Shown one piece after another: positions 33,238-42,649 of a stretch of DNA of 64,000 bases. Position 1 is the stretch's first letter. Every line of letters starts with the position of its first letter. The stretch covers positions 186,001 through 250,000 of the forward strand of contig JBMNJJ010000003.1 in assembly GCA_050951605.1 (NCBI GenBank), read 5' to 3'. This DNA comes from DUTS01 sp050951605. Its GTDB lineage: Bacteria > Bacillota > Peptococcia > DRI-13 > DTU073. The notes under the pieces are model-generated. The model saw only the letters and a program-made list of their open reading frames with translations. It was not told the DNA's origin and did no database searches. Both the position numbers and the translations under genes were made by a program.

Positions 33238-34924
33238 GGAAATGTTTTTTCTCCATCATAAATATAAGTTTATTAGAATAATGAGTATTTATCGTTATTT
33301 ATCTTGGGCACTTACTTCTTTCTTTTACTGTTGGGCGTGGTCTCAAACGGCAATTTTCTTAAAAATAGGTGTAACCACAGCTCTTTTTTTAGAGGCACTA
33401 ACTGTTAATAAGTTATATTTAAAGTGGATAGAAAAGATATCTTTAATAAAGGCTTTAGTTGTTATAGAGACAATCGGTATTGGTTTATTGCTATTTCCAA
33501 CCGGCGGAGTTGCTAGTCCTTTCCTTTGGTATGCCTTGACTCCTATTTTTATTTCTGCCGGTTTTTTGAATGTTTTTTATCCTTGGTTTCTTTTTGTTCT
33601 TTACCTTATTTCGATAATCGGGGAAGACCTAGTCTTTGAGCAACACATCTCTCTTCCTACTATACTTAGTGTTCATTATCAATTATTAATAGTTTTTATT
33701 TTAATAATCTTAGCCGCTCAGTTAATTGTACATTTAATTAAAAATTTAGGTATGCAGGCTGTTATTTTGCAACGGCAAAGTGAACAATTGGTCGAGGCTA
33801 ATCAAAAATTAAAAATTGCCAATAGGAAAATTCAGAAAGCAATGAATTTAATAATCTCTCTTTATCAAGCGGTAGAAGCTTTTAATAGTAAAGATGAGGA
33901 GAAAGATTTAGCTCAAGCTTTTACTGATTATGCCTCGAGATTGGCAGAAAGGAATTTAGCTTTTTTTTGGCGTTGGGGAAAAGAGAAAAAAGGCTACTTA
34001 GTATTTAATTCTACAGCAGATAATGTTAGAAAAGAGGAGTTAATAGATTATTTGCTAGAGGCAGAAGCTTTGTTTAAAGAAAAGCAAAATTTGTTAAGAA
34101 TTAAGTTAAAGAACACAGACTTATTGGTGGCGGCAGTAAAAACTCCGGTGGAGGAATTTGGTTTATTTGGGATTGAAATTAAAGAAGTAATGTCTGAAGA
34201 AGATTTCGCTTTTCAAAAACAGTTGCTGCTCTTTTTAGTAGAGTTATATATTATGGTTTTTAAACGTTTTAGATTGACCGAGGTAAATGAAAAATTATTA
34301 GTAGCCGAAGAGCAAAATAGGATTGCTAATGAAATTCACGATAGTGTTAATCAAAGAATTTATAGTATGGTTTGTGCCTTATATACACTGAAAGAAAAAA
34401 GTCGACGTCGGAACAATGAAGAGTTAGTGGAAATTTTAGGTAAGCTAGAGGAAATGGCTGCGGCCACTCTTCAAGAATTGCGTTCTTCTATTTATGGTTA
34501 TAGTTTGCAAAAGGATGGTGAAAGAGTACTTTTTGTTAGTATTAAAAAATATTTAGAGAGTTTGGCTTACCTTAATCAAATAAAAGTAGTTACAACTTTT
34601 ACCGGTGAAGAAGAAAGATTAACGAAGACGATGAAAGAAGCTCTTTATCGAATTGTTTGTGAAGCGGCAGGTAATGCTTTGCATCATGGGGAGTGTACAA
34701 GGTTAGAAGTAAGATTAGAAATAAGTAAGACAAAGGTCGATTTATTAATTAGGGATAATGGAGAAGGCTTTGACCTTGCTTTGCTTCAAGATAAGGAAAA
34801 AAGAGGTTTAGGAATTAGTAATATGCACTTTCTTGTGTTGAAAGAAAAAGGTACATTTCAGATTAATAGTCAGGAAAAGCAAGGTACGGAAATTAAGATA
34901 GAGCTTCCGTTAGATTTAAGTTGA
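33230..34924 (+). CDS. Sensor histidine kinase (LiaS/DegS/NarX type)
   Basis: The 564-residue protein has several N-terminal membrane segments (about residues 20-165), a coiled-coil and GAF-like middle, a HisKA_3 dimerisation domain with phospho-acceptor His370 (NRIANEIHDSVNQR), and a HATPase domain (NALHHG, IRDNGEGFDL, GLGISNM). It should phosphorylate the LuxR-type regulator encoded 21 bases downstream. ATG 33230 overlaps the end of the upstream gene. The signal is unknown; neighbouring surface-protein genes suggest an envelope or matrix cue. Confidence 0.9.
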   Translation: MAREMFFLHHKYKFIRIMSIYRYLSWALTSFFYCWAWSQTAIFLKIGVTTALFLEALTVNKLYLKWIEKISLIKALVVIETIGIGLLLFPTGGVASPFLWYALTPIFISAGFLNVFYPWFLFVLYLISIIGEDLVFEQHISLPTILSVHYQLLIVFILIILAAQLIVHLIKNLGMQAVILQRQSEQLVEANQKLKIANRKIQKAMNLIISLYQAVEAFNSKDEEKDLAQAFTDYASRLAERNLAFFWRWGKEKKGYLVFNSTADNVRKEELIDYLLEAEALFKEKQNLLRIKLKNTDLLVAAVKTPVEEFGLFGIEIKEVMSEEDFAFQKQLLLFLVELYIMVFKRFRLTEVNEKLLVAEEQNRIANEIHDSVNQRIYSMVCALYTLKEKSRRRNNEELVEILGKLEEMAAATLQELRSSIYGYSLQKDGERVLFVSIKKYLESLAYLNQIKVVTTFTGEEERLTKTMKEALYRIVCEAAGNALHHGECTRLEVRLEISKTKVDLLIRDNGEGFDLALLQDKEKRGLGISNMHFLVLKEKGTFQINSQEKQGTEIKIELPLDLS

Positions 34925-34945
34925 TTTTAAAAGGAGTTTGAAATA

Positions 34946-35575
34946 ATGAAAATTGTAATAGTGGATGACCATCCTTTAGTTAGGCAGGGGATTCGTTCAC
35001 TTTTATCACTAGAAGAAGAGATGGAAGTGGTCGGAGAAGCGGCAACATTAAGTGAAGCCGTACAACTTATTGAAAAACAGCAACCGGATTTAGCGATAGT
35101 TGATTTGCGTTTAGGGAATAGTTCAGAAGGTTCGGGTTTAGATGTAGTAAAGTTTTGTCACGAACGGGGTTTAAATTGCAAAGTTATAATTTTAACTTCT
35201 TCGGCAAGCACATTAGATTTTCAAAAGGCGTGTGCAGTTGATGTCGAAGGGTATTTACTTAAAGAGGCTTTCCCGGAAGAGTTACTGCTTGCCATTAAAT
35301 TAGTAGGAAAAGGAAGAAAATACTTTGACCCTAATATAATGGAAACAGTAGTTTGTAAGAAGGAACATTTGTGGGAAAAACTAACAACCAAAGAGCAAGA
35401 GGTATTATTATTATTAGCTGAAGGTTTAACGAATCGTGAAATTGCAGAAAAGCTTTACATTAGTGAGTCTACTGTCAAAAAACATGTCAGTCAGGTTTTA
35501 GCTAAGTTAGAATTAAAGGATCGAACCAAAGCTGCTTTTTATGCGTATTGTCAAGGGCTGATCGGGAATAATTAA
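34946..35575 (+). CDS. NarL/LuxR-family response regulator
   Basis: The 209-residue protein has a receiver domain with acidic pair Asp7-Asp8 and phospho-acceptor Asp53 (IVDLRLG), followed by a C-terminal LuxR-type HTH (LTTKEQEVLLLLAEGLTNRE, then ISESTVKKHVSQVLAKL). It is the partner of the kinase upstream, with AAAGGAG before ATG. Its last 4 bases overlap the convergent signal peptidase gene. Likely targets are the adjacent peptidase and TasA-like genes, by inference. Confidence 0.93.
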   Translation: MKIVIVDDHPLVRQGIRSLLSLEEEMEVVGEAATLSEAVQLIEKQQPDLAIVDLRLGNSSEGSGLDVVKFCHERGLNCKVIILTSSASTLDFQKACAVDVEGYLLKEAFPEELLLAIKLVGKGRKYFDPNIMETVVCKKEHLWEKLTTKEQEVLLLLAEGLTNREIAEKLYISESTVKKHVSQVLAKLELKDRTKAAFYAYCQGLIGNN

Positions 35576-36681
35576 TTTTTGAGAGGAATTGACCTTTTGA
35601 TCCGTCGATAGAGGCGACGGATTTCTTTTCTTGTTTTACGGCGTAATTTTAGATCAAGAAAAGGATAGAGAAAGAGGGGCAGGGCTGGAAGTAAAGAAAC
35701 AATAATAAGAGCTAGCCAGATACTTTTTGCCTGTAGTTGATAAAGAATTTGGGAGGGCAGAAAGGGGTAATACATCCCGATCCAAATCGGAAATTGGTAG
35801 GAGCCTGATTGTAGAGCCGATACTTTAAAGTAAAGGTCTTTTTTTTGGTTTTGCTTGAGGGTGAGGTAATTGTGATTGAAAGATATTTGTGGGTTAGGGC
35901 AAGTGATAATCGTGAGAAAAGGACAAAAGCTTTTATTTTTAAGTTCGGCCAGGAAATGTTTCGTTGTTTCTCCTTCTTTTAAAATACCGAGTTCACTTCC
36001 TTGTAGGACACCTTGTTTGTCAGCAACTTCATATTCAAGGGTTATTTTTTGACTAGTAGTAAGCATACTGGCTAATAACAATAAACTAATTACTAAGCCA
36101 CTACCAATGTAGATGAGAGATAGGTCAAGCTTACTTTTTTTTCTTCTTGTTTTATCTTTTTGCCATTCAGTGGTGATTAAAATAACTGTTAGGACAAGCG
36201 CAAAACCAGGTAGCAGATAAGGGGTTTGTTGATATTTTTCAGTCCAAAGAGAAGGATAGCCGAGTAGAGGGCATTTCAGGACATGTTCTCCCCAAGTAAT
36301 AGCTTTTGCCGTGACCCATTCGCGTTTGATCGGGCGAGCGTTTCTTCTGATTTGGTCTGAATCTTCGTTAGCATCTCCTTTAGTGATAAAGCCATTTTTT
36401 GTATCACCGGCAATAATCCTGTGCATAATCCAGCCTTTTTGGGCGAGGGAGTCGTCCTCTGTTTTAAAGAGTACGATGTCGCCAATATTTATGGGGGCGG
36501 TAGGAGAAAGGGGAAGCACAAAAACAAGGTCTCCTCTCGTCAAAAGAGGATACATGCTGTTGGAACGGATTACGGAAAAAAGAAAAGGAGTATGATTAAG
36601 TGCAGAACCTAAACACGCTATAAGGACCAGGATAATCAATAAATAAAAAAAGAAATTGCCTATACGGGATAAAGTGTGCAT
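35572..36681 (-). CDS. Signal peptidase I of the SipW (Ser-His) type with extra C-terminal domain
   Basis: The 369-residue protein has an N-terminal anchor (FFYLLIILVLIACLG), catalytic Ser42 in RSNSMYPLL and His87 in WIMHRII, the Ser-His dyad of SipW/archaeal-type peptidases. The GD box ITKGDANEDSD follows. SipW is normally under 200 residues. Here a membrane segment, an extracytoplasmic beta domain (about 215-320) and another membrane segment are added. ATG 36681 has AAGGAGGAG upstream; longer frames lack one. It probably processes the TasA-like protein encoded divergently. Confidence 0.85.
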   Translation of the reverse strand: MHTLSRIGNFFFYLLIILVLIACLGSALNHTPFLFSVIRSNSMYPLLTRGDLVFVLPLSPTAPINIGDIVLFKTEDDSLAQKGWIMHRIIAGDTKNGFITKGDANEDSDQIRRNARPIKREWVTAKAITWGEHVLKCPLLGYPSLWTEKYQQTPYLLPGFALVLTVILITTEWQKDKTRRKKSKLDLSLIYIGSGLVISLLLLASMLTTSQKITLEYEVADKQGVLQGSELGILKEGETTKHFLAELKNKSFCPFLTIITCPNPQISFNHNYLTLKQNQKKDLYFKVSALQSGSYQFPIWIGMYYPFLPSQILYQLQAKSIWLALIIVSLLPALPLFLYPFLDLKLRRKTRKEIRRLYRRIKRSIPLKN

Positions 36682-36978
36682 TGCCGCATCTCCTCCTTGT
36701 TTTAATTGTAAATAATGGTGTAGGTGGAGTGAACCCCTCTTTGAGAGAAAAGACCGTGGTACTAAAGTGGTAGGCAAAAGTATAGGAAAGAACTTGCAGG
36801 GGAGGCTATAGGATATAAGGGATATGTCATTAGGATAAGAGAAAAGGAAACTTATGTTTTAATAAATTCCTCTTTAGAGTGCTGAAAAAGAAAGCTTTAA
36901 AAGAAATAATATAAATGGTTAAAAAATTAGCTCAAGAGAAGATTTTTCTTGATGTGTCTTAAGGAGGGGTTTGTTAAA

Positions 36979-37485
36979 ATGAAAAAGAAAGGTTTAGTAT
37001 TGGTGATTGTTCTTTTATGTATGGCGAGTTTAATGGCGGCGATGGCGTATACTTCCGCAGAAGTGAAGGCCGGTTATACGGTTAGAGTAGTTAATACGAA
37101 TGAGGCTTTATTGGCACTTGTTCCTAATGATAAGGATGCAGATGGAACTGCTTATGTAGATGGGAATGGCAATCTTGTTCTTGACTTTGGTCGCATTGGA
37201 AATGAAGGGAACTTTTCCGGACTGCAGCCGGGAAGTACGTATGAATGGCAGGAGCTAGTAACGTTGAAAAATAATTCCCAGAATAAAATTCAAGTAAATC
37301 TTACTGTAGATGGTGAAGCTACTGAGTATTTAACGATTACAGATAGCAAAGGTAAAGAACTTAAAAATTTAATGATGAATCAGAATGATACGGAACCTCT
37401 TAATTTTAAGATTGAATTACCCAACAGTGTTAAAGCAGGGGATAATCTTACCGGTAATATTATAGTTTCGGCAACTTCTAATTAA
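36979..37485 (+). CDS. TasA/DUF1102-like secreted protein
   Basis: The 168-residue protein has a signal peptide (MKKKGLVLVIVLLCMASLMA, then AMAYTSAE). A beta-sandwich with GYTVRVVNTNEALLALVPND and YEWQELVTLKNNSQNKIQVN follows, as in TasA/camelysin or DUF1102 surface proteins. AAGGAGGG lies 9 bases before ATG; an earlier in-frame ATG (36949) is not preceded by one. Divergence from the SipW-like peptidase supports a substrate relationship, as with TasA in Bacillus. The 36682-36978 spacer holds the divergent promoters and nothing else I can define. Confidence 0.72.
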   Translation: MKKKGLVLVIVLLCMASLMAAMAYTSAEVKAGYTVRVVNTNEALLALVPNDKDADGTAYVDGNGNLVLDFGRIGNEGNFSGLQPGSTYEWQELVTLKNNSQNKIQVNLTVDGEATEYLTITDSKGKELKNLMMNQNDTEPLNFKIELPNSVKAGDNLTGNIIVSATSN

Positions 37486-37515
37486 GGTTAAGATAAAAGT
37501 TAAATGAATAAAAGG

Positions 37516-37548
37516 GAACCTCTTGTTAAAATAACGAGAGGTTTTTTA
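37516..37548 (+). terminator. Terminator after the TasA-like gene
   Basis: AACCTCTTGTT / AACGAGAGGTT stem followed by TTTTATT. Confidence 0.8.
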
Positions 37549-37618
37549 TTTGCAAAGCAGGTGTAGAATTATGTTATAATTGAGTGGACAAATTTTTAAA
37601 AGCAAGGGAAGTATGAAG

Positions 37619-38545
37619 ATGAGTGAAGCTAAATCTGTTTTTGGCCCGGTACCTTCACGCAGGTTGGGGCTTTCGTTAGGTATAAGTCCACTTCCGAAAA
37701 AAACTTGTAATTACGCGTGTGTTTATTGTCAGTTGGGCAGAACGAGGCGGATGACCAATCAACGGCAAGAGTTTTTACCATTGGAAACAATGGTGGCAGA
37801 GTTCCGTCATTTTTTAAAAAGTCGGGTTTCTTTTGATGTTGTCACTATAGTAGGGGAAGGAGAACCTACTTTATATTTAAAATTAGGACAGTTGATTAGT
37901 GTCTTGCAGAATCTTACGGACAAGCCTGTAGCTGTAATTACGAATGGTTCTTTGTTAGCGGAGGAAGAAGTAAGGTCTGCTTTAAAGAGGGCAGATTTAG
38001 TGTTACCTTCTCTAGATGCTTATGATGAGGAAAGTTTTCGGAAGATCAATCGACCTTTGGGGAAGATCAAATTTAAGGATGTTTATGAGGGCTTACGAAG
38101 TTTTTCCCTAAACTATCAGGGGCAGTTATGGTTAGAGATGATGTTGGTGCAAGGTTTGAATGATGATGAAGAGTCTTTGGAAAAGTTAAAAGGGTTATTA
38201 CAGGGGCTTAATTATCAAAGATTATATTTAAATACACCGGTTCGTCCTCCCGCAGAAAGTTGGGTGACTCAGCCTGCAGCGGTAGTTGTGCAAAAAGCGA
38301 CACAGCTTTTGGGAGGGATGGCGATTAACTCTCTGTCTGCGGGTAATTTTTATAGCGAAGTTAAGGATGACTATGAAGCAGTTTTAAGCATTATTAGGCG
38401 GCATCCCATGAATCAACATGAGTTGAATGGGTTTCTTGTTTCGCGCGAATGTCCGGACCCCGAAAGTGTTTTGACAAAACTAGAGCAAAGTAAAGATGTA
38501 GAGGTAGTTTCTTATAAGGGTTATCATATTTATAGATTAGTTTAA
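37619..38545 (+). CDS. Radical SAM protein (COG0731-like)
   Basis: The 308-residue protein has the radical SAM cluster CNYACVYCQLGRT near residue 30, preceded by FGPVPSRRLGLSLGISPLPK, typical of the COG0731 group related to wybutosine enzymes. A C-terminal winged-helix-like tail (HPMNQHELNGFLVSRECPDP) follows. The biochemical role of bacterial members is unclear to me. Start ATG 37619 has AAGGGA 9 bases upstream; ATG 37613 is an alternative. It lies 14 bases before the pyridoxamine kinase gene, suggesting an operon. Confidence 0.85.
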   Translation: MSEAKSVFGPVPSRRLGLSLGISPLPKKTCNYACVYCQLGRTRRMTNQRQEFLPLETMVAEFRHFLKSRVSFDVVTIVGEGEPTLYLKLGQLISVLQNLTDKPVAVITNGSLLAEEEVRSALKRADLVLPSLDAYDEESFRKINRPLGKIKFKDVYEGLRSFSLNYQGQLWLEMMLVQGLNDDEESLEKLKGLLQGLNYQRLYLNTPVRPPAESWVTQPAAVVVQKATQLLGGMAINSLSAGNFYSEVKDDYEAVLSIIRRHPMNQHELNGFLVSRECPDPESVLTKLEQSKDVEVVSYKGYHIYRLV

Positions 38546-38559
38546 AGGAGCTTGTTTTG

Positions 38560-39435
38560 ATGAAAAGTTTAGTAAAAAGGGTAGCTGCAATTCATGACCT
38601 TTCCGGTTTTGGTCGTACTTCTTTAGCCGTAGTTATCCCGATTTTATCGACGATGGGAGTACAGGTTTGTTCTTTACCTACGGCGGTATTATCAACACAT
38701 ACAGGTGGATTTAAAGGTTATCATTTTGTGGATTTGACAGAACATATGGAAGCCATAATTGAACATTGGCAGGAGTTGGGGATAGAGTTTGATTGTATTT
38801 ATACCGGTTTTTTAGGTTCACCCAGACAGGTGGAGATAATTTCCCGGTTTATAGATGGTTTTTCTCAAGAAAAACCTCTTATCGTCATCGACCCGGTAAT
38901 GGGAGATGACGGGAAATTATATCAAACAATGAGTGAGCAAATGGTTAAAGAAATGAAGGACTTCATTGGTAAGGCCAATATTATTACACCTAATTTTACC
39001 GAAGCCGCATATTTATTAGGAGAAAAGTTTTATTTGGATATTTCGGTTAAGGAAATTAAGGAGTGGCTGGTGCGGTTGTCAGAGATGGGACCGGAAATAG
39101 TGATTATTACCAGTGTTCCTGATTGTAAGGCGGCTAAAAATACGTGTGTGATGGCTTATGACAGGTTAGCGGGGCGTTTTTGGAAGGTTAGTTGTGTCTA
39201 CATTCCGGCTAATTTCCCGGGGACAGGAGATACTTTTACTAGTGTGGTTGTAGGTAGTATTTTACAAGGAGATAGTTTGCCGATTGCTTTGGAACGAGGG
39301 GTACAATTTATTACTACCGGTATTAGAGCGAGTTATGGTTATGAGTATCCGCGTCGGGAAGGGATTTTATTGGAGCGGGTGTTAGCAAGTTTAAATCTGC
39401 CTGTTGTTGCCGGGAGCTATGAAATTTTGGAGTGA
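38560..39435 (+). CDS. Pyridoxamine/pyridoxal kinase
   Basis: The 291-residue protein is a ribokinase-like vitamin B6 kinase. Visible motifs are AAIHDLSGFGRTSLAVVIPI, the STHTGGFKGY substrate loop, VIDPVMGDDGKLY, and the anion-hole GTGDTFTSVVVGS near the C-terminus with catalytic Asp in GTGD. It makes pyridoxal phosphate from salvage precursors. AAAGGAG lies 9 bases before ATG 38560. It follows the radical SAM gene directly. Confidence 0.9.
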   Translation: MKSLVKRVAAIHDLSGFGRTSLAVVIPILSTMGVQVCSLPTAVLSTHTGGFKGYHFVDLTEHMEAIIEHWQELGIEFDCIYTGFLGSPRQVEIISRFIDGFSQEKPLIVIDPVMGDDGKLYQTMSEQMVKEMKDFIGKANIITPNFTEAAYLLGEKFYLDISVKEIKEWLVRLSEMGPEIVIITSVPDCKAAKNTCVMAYDRLAGRFWKVSCVYIPANFPGTGDTFTSVVVGSILQGDSLPIALERGVQFITTGIRASYGYEYPRREGILLERVLASLNLPVVAGSYEILE

Positions 39436-39441
39436 GCAATC

Positions 39442-39470
39442 TTGACAATTAGCACAGATTCAAGTATTAT
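39442..39470 (+). promoter_or_regulatory. Promoter of tRNA-Ser(GGA)
   Basis: TTGACA at 39442-39447 and TATTAT at 39465-39470 with a 17-base spacer, 20 bases before the tRNA. Confidence 0.75.
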
Positions 39471-39490
39471 CAGGTAGTAGACTGTAGCAA

Positions 39491-39581
39491 GGAGAGATGA
39501 CCGAGCTGGTTGAAGGTGCACGCCTGGAAAGCGTGTGTAGGGGAAACTCTACCGAGGGTTCGAATCCCTCTCTCTCCGCCA
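39491..39581 (+). tRNA. tRNA-Ser(GGA)
   Basis: Class II tRNA with acceptor GGAGAGA / TCTCTCC, anticodon GGA in loop CTGGAAA closed by CGC/GCG, a long variable arm and an encoded CCA. Confidence 0.96.
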
Positions 39582-39659
39582 TAATTAGTTAAATAGACGG
39601 GAAAATCTCCCGTTAAATTTATCTTTGGAGAAAATTTTTGTGTGAAGGTTAATAGTTTT

Positions 39660-39929
39660 GACCGTGCTAGACGGGGAGGTAGCGGTGCCTTGTAACCCGC
39701 AAACCGCTATAGCGGGGTGGAAGTCCTGTTCTAAGGATTAGCCTTGTAAGGTCTGGCTCTGGCAAGTGGTGATGAAGATTGGGTCCTGCGCAACGGAAAT
39801 TTGTGAATCCCGTCAGGTTCGGAAGAAAGCAGCGGTAAGCAAAATCTTTCGTGTGCCGTGGGGAAACCTGATTAGAGCTAACTATCAGAGTAACGCTTGG
39901 AAGGTACATTCAAAGGCAGGTGCACGGTC
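39660..39929 (+). ncRNA. ffs: Signal recognition particle RNA, large Gram-positive type
   Basis: GACCGTGC (39660-39667) pairs with GCACGGTC (39922-39929) to close the RNA. The 5' Alu part has GTGCTAGACGGGGAGGTAGC and the conserved S-domain tip has CAGGTTCGGAAGAAAGCAGC. The length of about 270 bases marks the large SRP RNA with an Alu domain found in Bacillus and Clostridia. It lies between tRNA-Ser and dnaX, a common Firmicute order. Confidence 0.95.
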
Positions 39930-39952
39930 ATTAATTTATTTTTAATTTGCAG

Positions 39953-39983
39953 AAAAAGCGACTTGCTTTGCGGGTCGCTTTTT
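39953..39983 (+). terminator. Terminator after SRP RNA
   Basis: AAAAAGCGAC / GGTCGCTTTTT stem with T run, 24 bases after the SRP RNA. Confidence 0.85.
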
Positions 39984-40016
39984 GTATATGCTAAAGAGGA
40001 AGGAGGAGGAAATAAG

Positions 40017-41657
40017 TTGACTTATCGAGCTCTATACAGAGAATGGCGACCGGAGAATTTTGCCAGTTTAGTGGGGCAAGACCATATTCGTGAAACTTTA
40101 TGCAATGCTTTGGCAAAGGGAAGAATAGCGCATGCTTATTTATTTACCGGACCTAGAGGAACGGGGAAAACTAGTACGGCTAAAATATTGGCCAAAGCAG
40201 TTAACTGTTTGCATCCTCAGGGAGTGGAACCTTGTAATGAGTGCGTAAATTGTGTGGATGTTAAGGAAGGACGTTCACTTGATGTTTTCGAAATAGATGC
40301 GGCCTCTAATCGTGGGATTGAGGAAATTCGTGAACTTAAGGAAAAGTTGAATTTTGTTCCTAGTCAAGGGAAATATAAGGTTTATATTATTGACGAAGTA
40401 CATATGCTGACAACGGAAGCTTTTAATGCTTTGTTAAAAACTTTGGAAGAACCACCTGCACACGTTCTTTTTGTCTTGGCGACAACAGAACCGCAGAGAA
40501 TTCCGGCCACAATTTTGTCTCGTTGTCAAAGATTTGATTTTAAACAGATAACTTCACAGAAGATGAACGAGAGACTACAAGAAATTTTGAAAACTTATGG
40601 AATTACGGCAGAAGAAGGAGTACTTACGCTAATTATCAAAAAAGCTGAGGGTGGGTTACGGGATGCTATTAGTATCCTTGATCAATGTATTTCGTCAGGG
40701 AATGAACACCTTACTTTACAAACTGCTTATGAAGTAATGGGTTTAGTAAGAATTGAGGTTTTGTTTTCTTTACTTCAGGCTGTTATAGATAAAGATATAG
40801 TTAACGCTTTGGGGCTAATTGATGAAATTTTACAGGAAGGAATAGAGCCGGGACAGGTATTAAAGGATTTGTTAGAATACCTGCATAACTTGCTTTTATT
40901 ACAAGTTTGTGGTCCTGAATCGGATTTGGTTTTGGCTGAAGAGAAGGAAAAGGAACAGATGATTAAACAGGGGCAACAGTTAGGGGTAGCTTGGTTAGCC
41001 GAGGTTACAAAGTTATTAGTGAAAATTGAAAGCGAAAGCCGTTGGCGTAAAAATCTAAGGATTGTCCTGGAAACAACGCTTATTAATTTAATTTATCGCA
41101 CTGATGCTACCGCCGATAATTGTGCTAACTCCCATAAACAGCAGGTAGAAAATAAAATGCAAGGGATGCTTAATAAAACAGTCTCTCCCCAGGATAATGC
41201 CAAGACAACTGAAACGGTGTTAAAAAATAATACCGGTGAATTGGCTGAGTCAGTTAAGTTAACGAAGACTGATAAGTCCAAGAAGGTGAAGGAAGAAGAG
41301 ACTACATTTCAAAAACCAGTGGTAACCTTTGCCCAAGTTAAGGAAAAATGGCCTCAAGTTATGGGAATAATTAATAAAAAAAAGAAGACGTTATATGCGT
41401 TTTTAATGGAAAGCATCCCTTATGAAATAAATGGTAATGAAATAGCTTTACTTTTTAAAAGCGGGTATCCATTTCATAAAGCAGGGGCCGAAAAAGCGGA
41501 GAATAAAAAATTACTGCAAGGAGTTTTAAAAGAATTCTTCGGAGCAAAATTGGAGATTAAATATCTTTTGGCAGAGGAACAAGAGGAAAAGGAAGATGAC
41601 CCAATCCAGAAAGCACGTCAGATTTTTGGTGAGGAAGTAGTATCAATAAAAGATTGA
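40017..41657 (+). CDS. dnaX: DNA polymerase III subunits gamma/tau
   Basis: The 546-residue product is the clamp-loader ATPase. It has YRALYREWRPENFASLVGQD at the N-terminus, Walker A FTGPRGTGKTS, a zinc cluster with CNECVNC, the DEVH box (YIIDEVHMLT) and the SRC motif (LSRCQRFDFK). The C-terminal 170 residues form the tau-like tail. TTG 40017 has AAGGAGGAGG upstream; the longer frame to 39897 overlaps SRP RNA and is not used. ybaB and recR follow. Confidence 0.96.
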   Translation: MTYRALYREWRPENFASLVGQDHIRETLCNALAKGRIAHAYLFTGPRGTGKTSTAKILAKAVNCLHPQGVEPCNECVNCVDVKEGRSLDVFEIDAASNRGIEEIRELKEKLNFVPSQGKYKVYIIDEVHMLTTEAFNALLKTLEEPPAHVLFVLATTEPQRIPATILSRCQRFDFKQITSQKMNERLQEILKTYGITAEEGVLTLIIKKAEGGLRDAISILDQCISSGNEHLTLQTAYEVMGLVRIEVLFSLLQAVIDKDIVNALGLIDEILQEGIEPGQVLKDLLEYLHNLLLLQVCGPESDLVLAEEKEKEQMIKQGQQLGVAWLAEVTKLLVKIESESRWRKNLRIVLETTLINLIYRTDATADNCANSHKQQVENKMQGMLNKTVSPQDNAKTTETVLKNNTGELAESVKLTKTDKSKKVKEEETTFQKPVVTFAQVKEKWPQVMGIINKKKKTLYAFLMESIPYEINGNEIALLFKSGYPFHKAGAEKAENKKLLQGVLKEFFGAKLEIKYLLAEEQEEKEDDPIQKARQIFGEEVVSIKD

Positions 41658-41713
41658 CAAAAGAAGAATTGTCAAGGAAGATAAATAAAAAGGGAAATTA
41701 GGAGGTAGTAGAG

Positions 41714-42037
41714 ATGGGTTTTGGCGGCGGAAATATGAATAAGATGATGAAACAAGTACAAAAAATGCAGGCTAATATGGTTAAAATGCAGGATGCCCTT
41801 GGAGAAATGACGGTAGAAGCAACAGCTGGCGGCGGAGTTGTAAAAATTGTGATGAGTGGTAAACAGGAAGTAAAAGAAATTGTTCTGGAACCGGAGATTT
41901 TAAATCCCGAGGAAAGTGAAATGGTGCAGGATTTATTAATTGCTGCTTTTAATGAGGCTTTGCGTAAGTCACAGGACCTTGCTACCGAGCAAATGAGTAA
42001 AGCCACCGGTGGGCTTAAAATTCCGGGGCTTTTTTAA
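41714..42037 (+). CDS. ybaB: YbaB/EbfC nucleoid-associated protein
   Basis: The 107-residue protein matches the YbaB/EbfC family: an N-terminal coiled region (MNKMMKQVQKMQANMVKMQD), the core (EATAGGGVVKIVMSGKQEVK) and a C-terminal helix. It binds DNA as a dimer. Its place between dnaX and recR is conserved across bacteria. AGGAGG lies upstream of ATG. Confidence 0.95.
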   Translation: MGFGGGNMNKMMKQVQKMQANMVKMQDALGEMTVEATAGGGVVKIVMSGKQEVKEIVLEPEILNPEESEMVQDLLIAAFNEALRKSQDLATEQMSKATGGLKIPGLF

Positions 42038-42043
42038 AAGACA

Positions 42044-42646
42044 ATGTATCAGTATGCAGAATCTCTGACCAGATTAATTGAACAATTTGCCCGTTTGCCC
42101 GGTATTGGACCGAAAACGGCCCAACGGCTATCTTTTTATGTTTTAAATAATATGAGTGAACAGCAGGTCAAAGCTTTCGCTCATGCCCTTTTAGAGGTAA
42201 AGAAGAGTATTACCACTTGCCCGGTTTGTTGTAATTTAACTGATGTGACCCCTTGTCGAATTTGTCAAGATGGACAAAGGGATCATACCCAAATTTGTGT
42301 TGTGGAAGATGCTCAAGATGTTATTGCCATAGAGAAGACAAGGGAATATAAAGGGCTTTATCATGTTTTACAGGGCTGTATTTCCCCCATGGAGGGCAAA
42401 GGACCTGAAGATTTAAGGATTAAGGAACTTTTGGCACGTTTACAAGATGAACAGGTTAAAGAGGTTGTTTTGGCCACAAACCCCGATGTAGAGGGTGAAA
42501 CTACGGCTTTATATCTTTCCAAATTGATTAAGCCTTTGGGTATAAAGTTAACCCGTATTGCTCATGGTGTCCCTGTAGGGGGCGACTTGGAATATGCGGA
42601 TATCGCTACTTTAACGAGGGCTATTTCCGGGAGAAGAGAAGTATGA
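42044..42646 (+). CDS. recR: Recombination protein RecR
   Basis: The 200-residue RecR works with RecF and RecO in gap repair. It shows the HhH segment FARLPGIGPKTAQRLSFYVL, the zinc finger CPVCCNLTDVTPCRIC and a TOPRIM domain (ICVVEDAQDVIAIE, then GVPVGGDLEYAD). It lies 6 bases after ybaB with no separate promoter, so it is probably in the dnaX operon. Confidence 0.97.
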   Translation: MYQYAESLTRLIEQFARLPGIGPKTAQRLSFYVLNNMSEQQVKAFAHALLEVKKSITTCPVCCNLTDVTPCRICQDGQRDHTQICVVEDAQDVIAIEKTREYKGLYHVLQGCISPMEGKGPEDLRIKELLARLQDEQVKEVVLATNPDVEGETTALYLSKLIKPLGIKLTRIAHGVPVGGDLEYADIATLTRAISGRREV

Positions 42647-42649
42647 AGA

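Noticed and set aside
39667..39909. Minus-strand 80-codon ORF
   Set aside because: Lies over the SRP RNA and is not coding.
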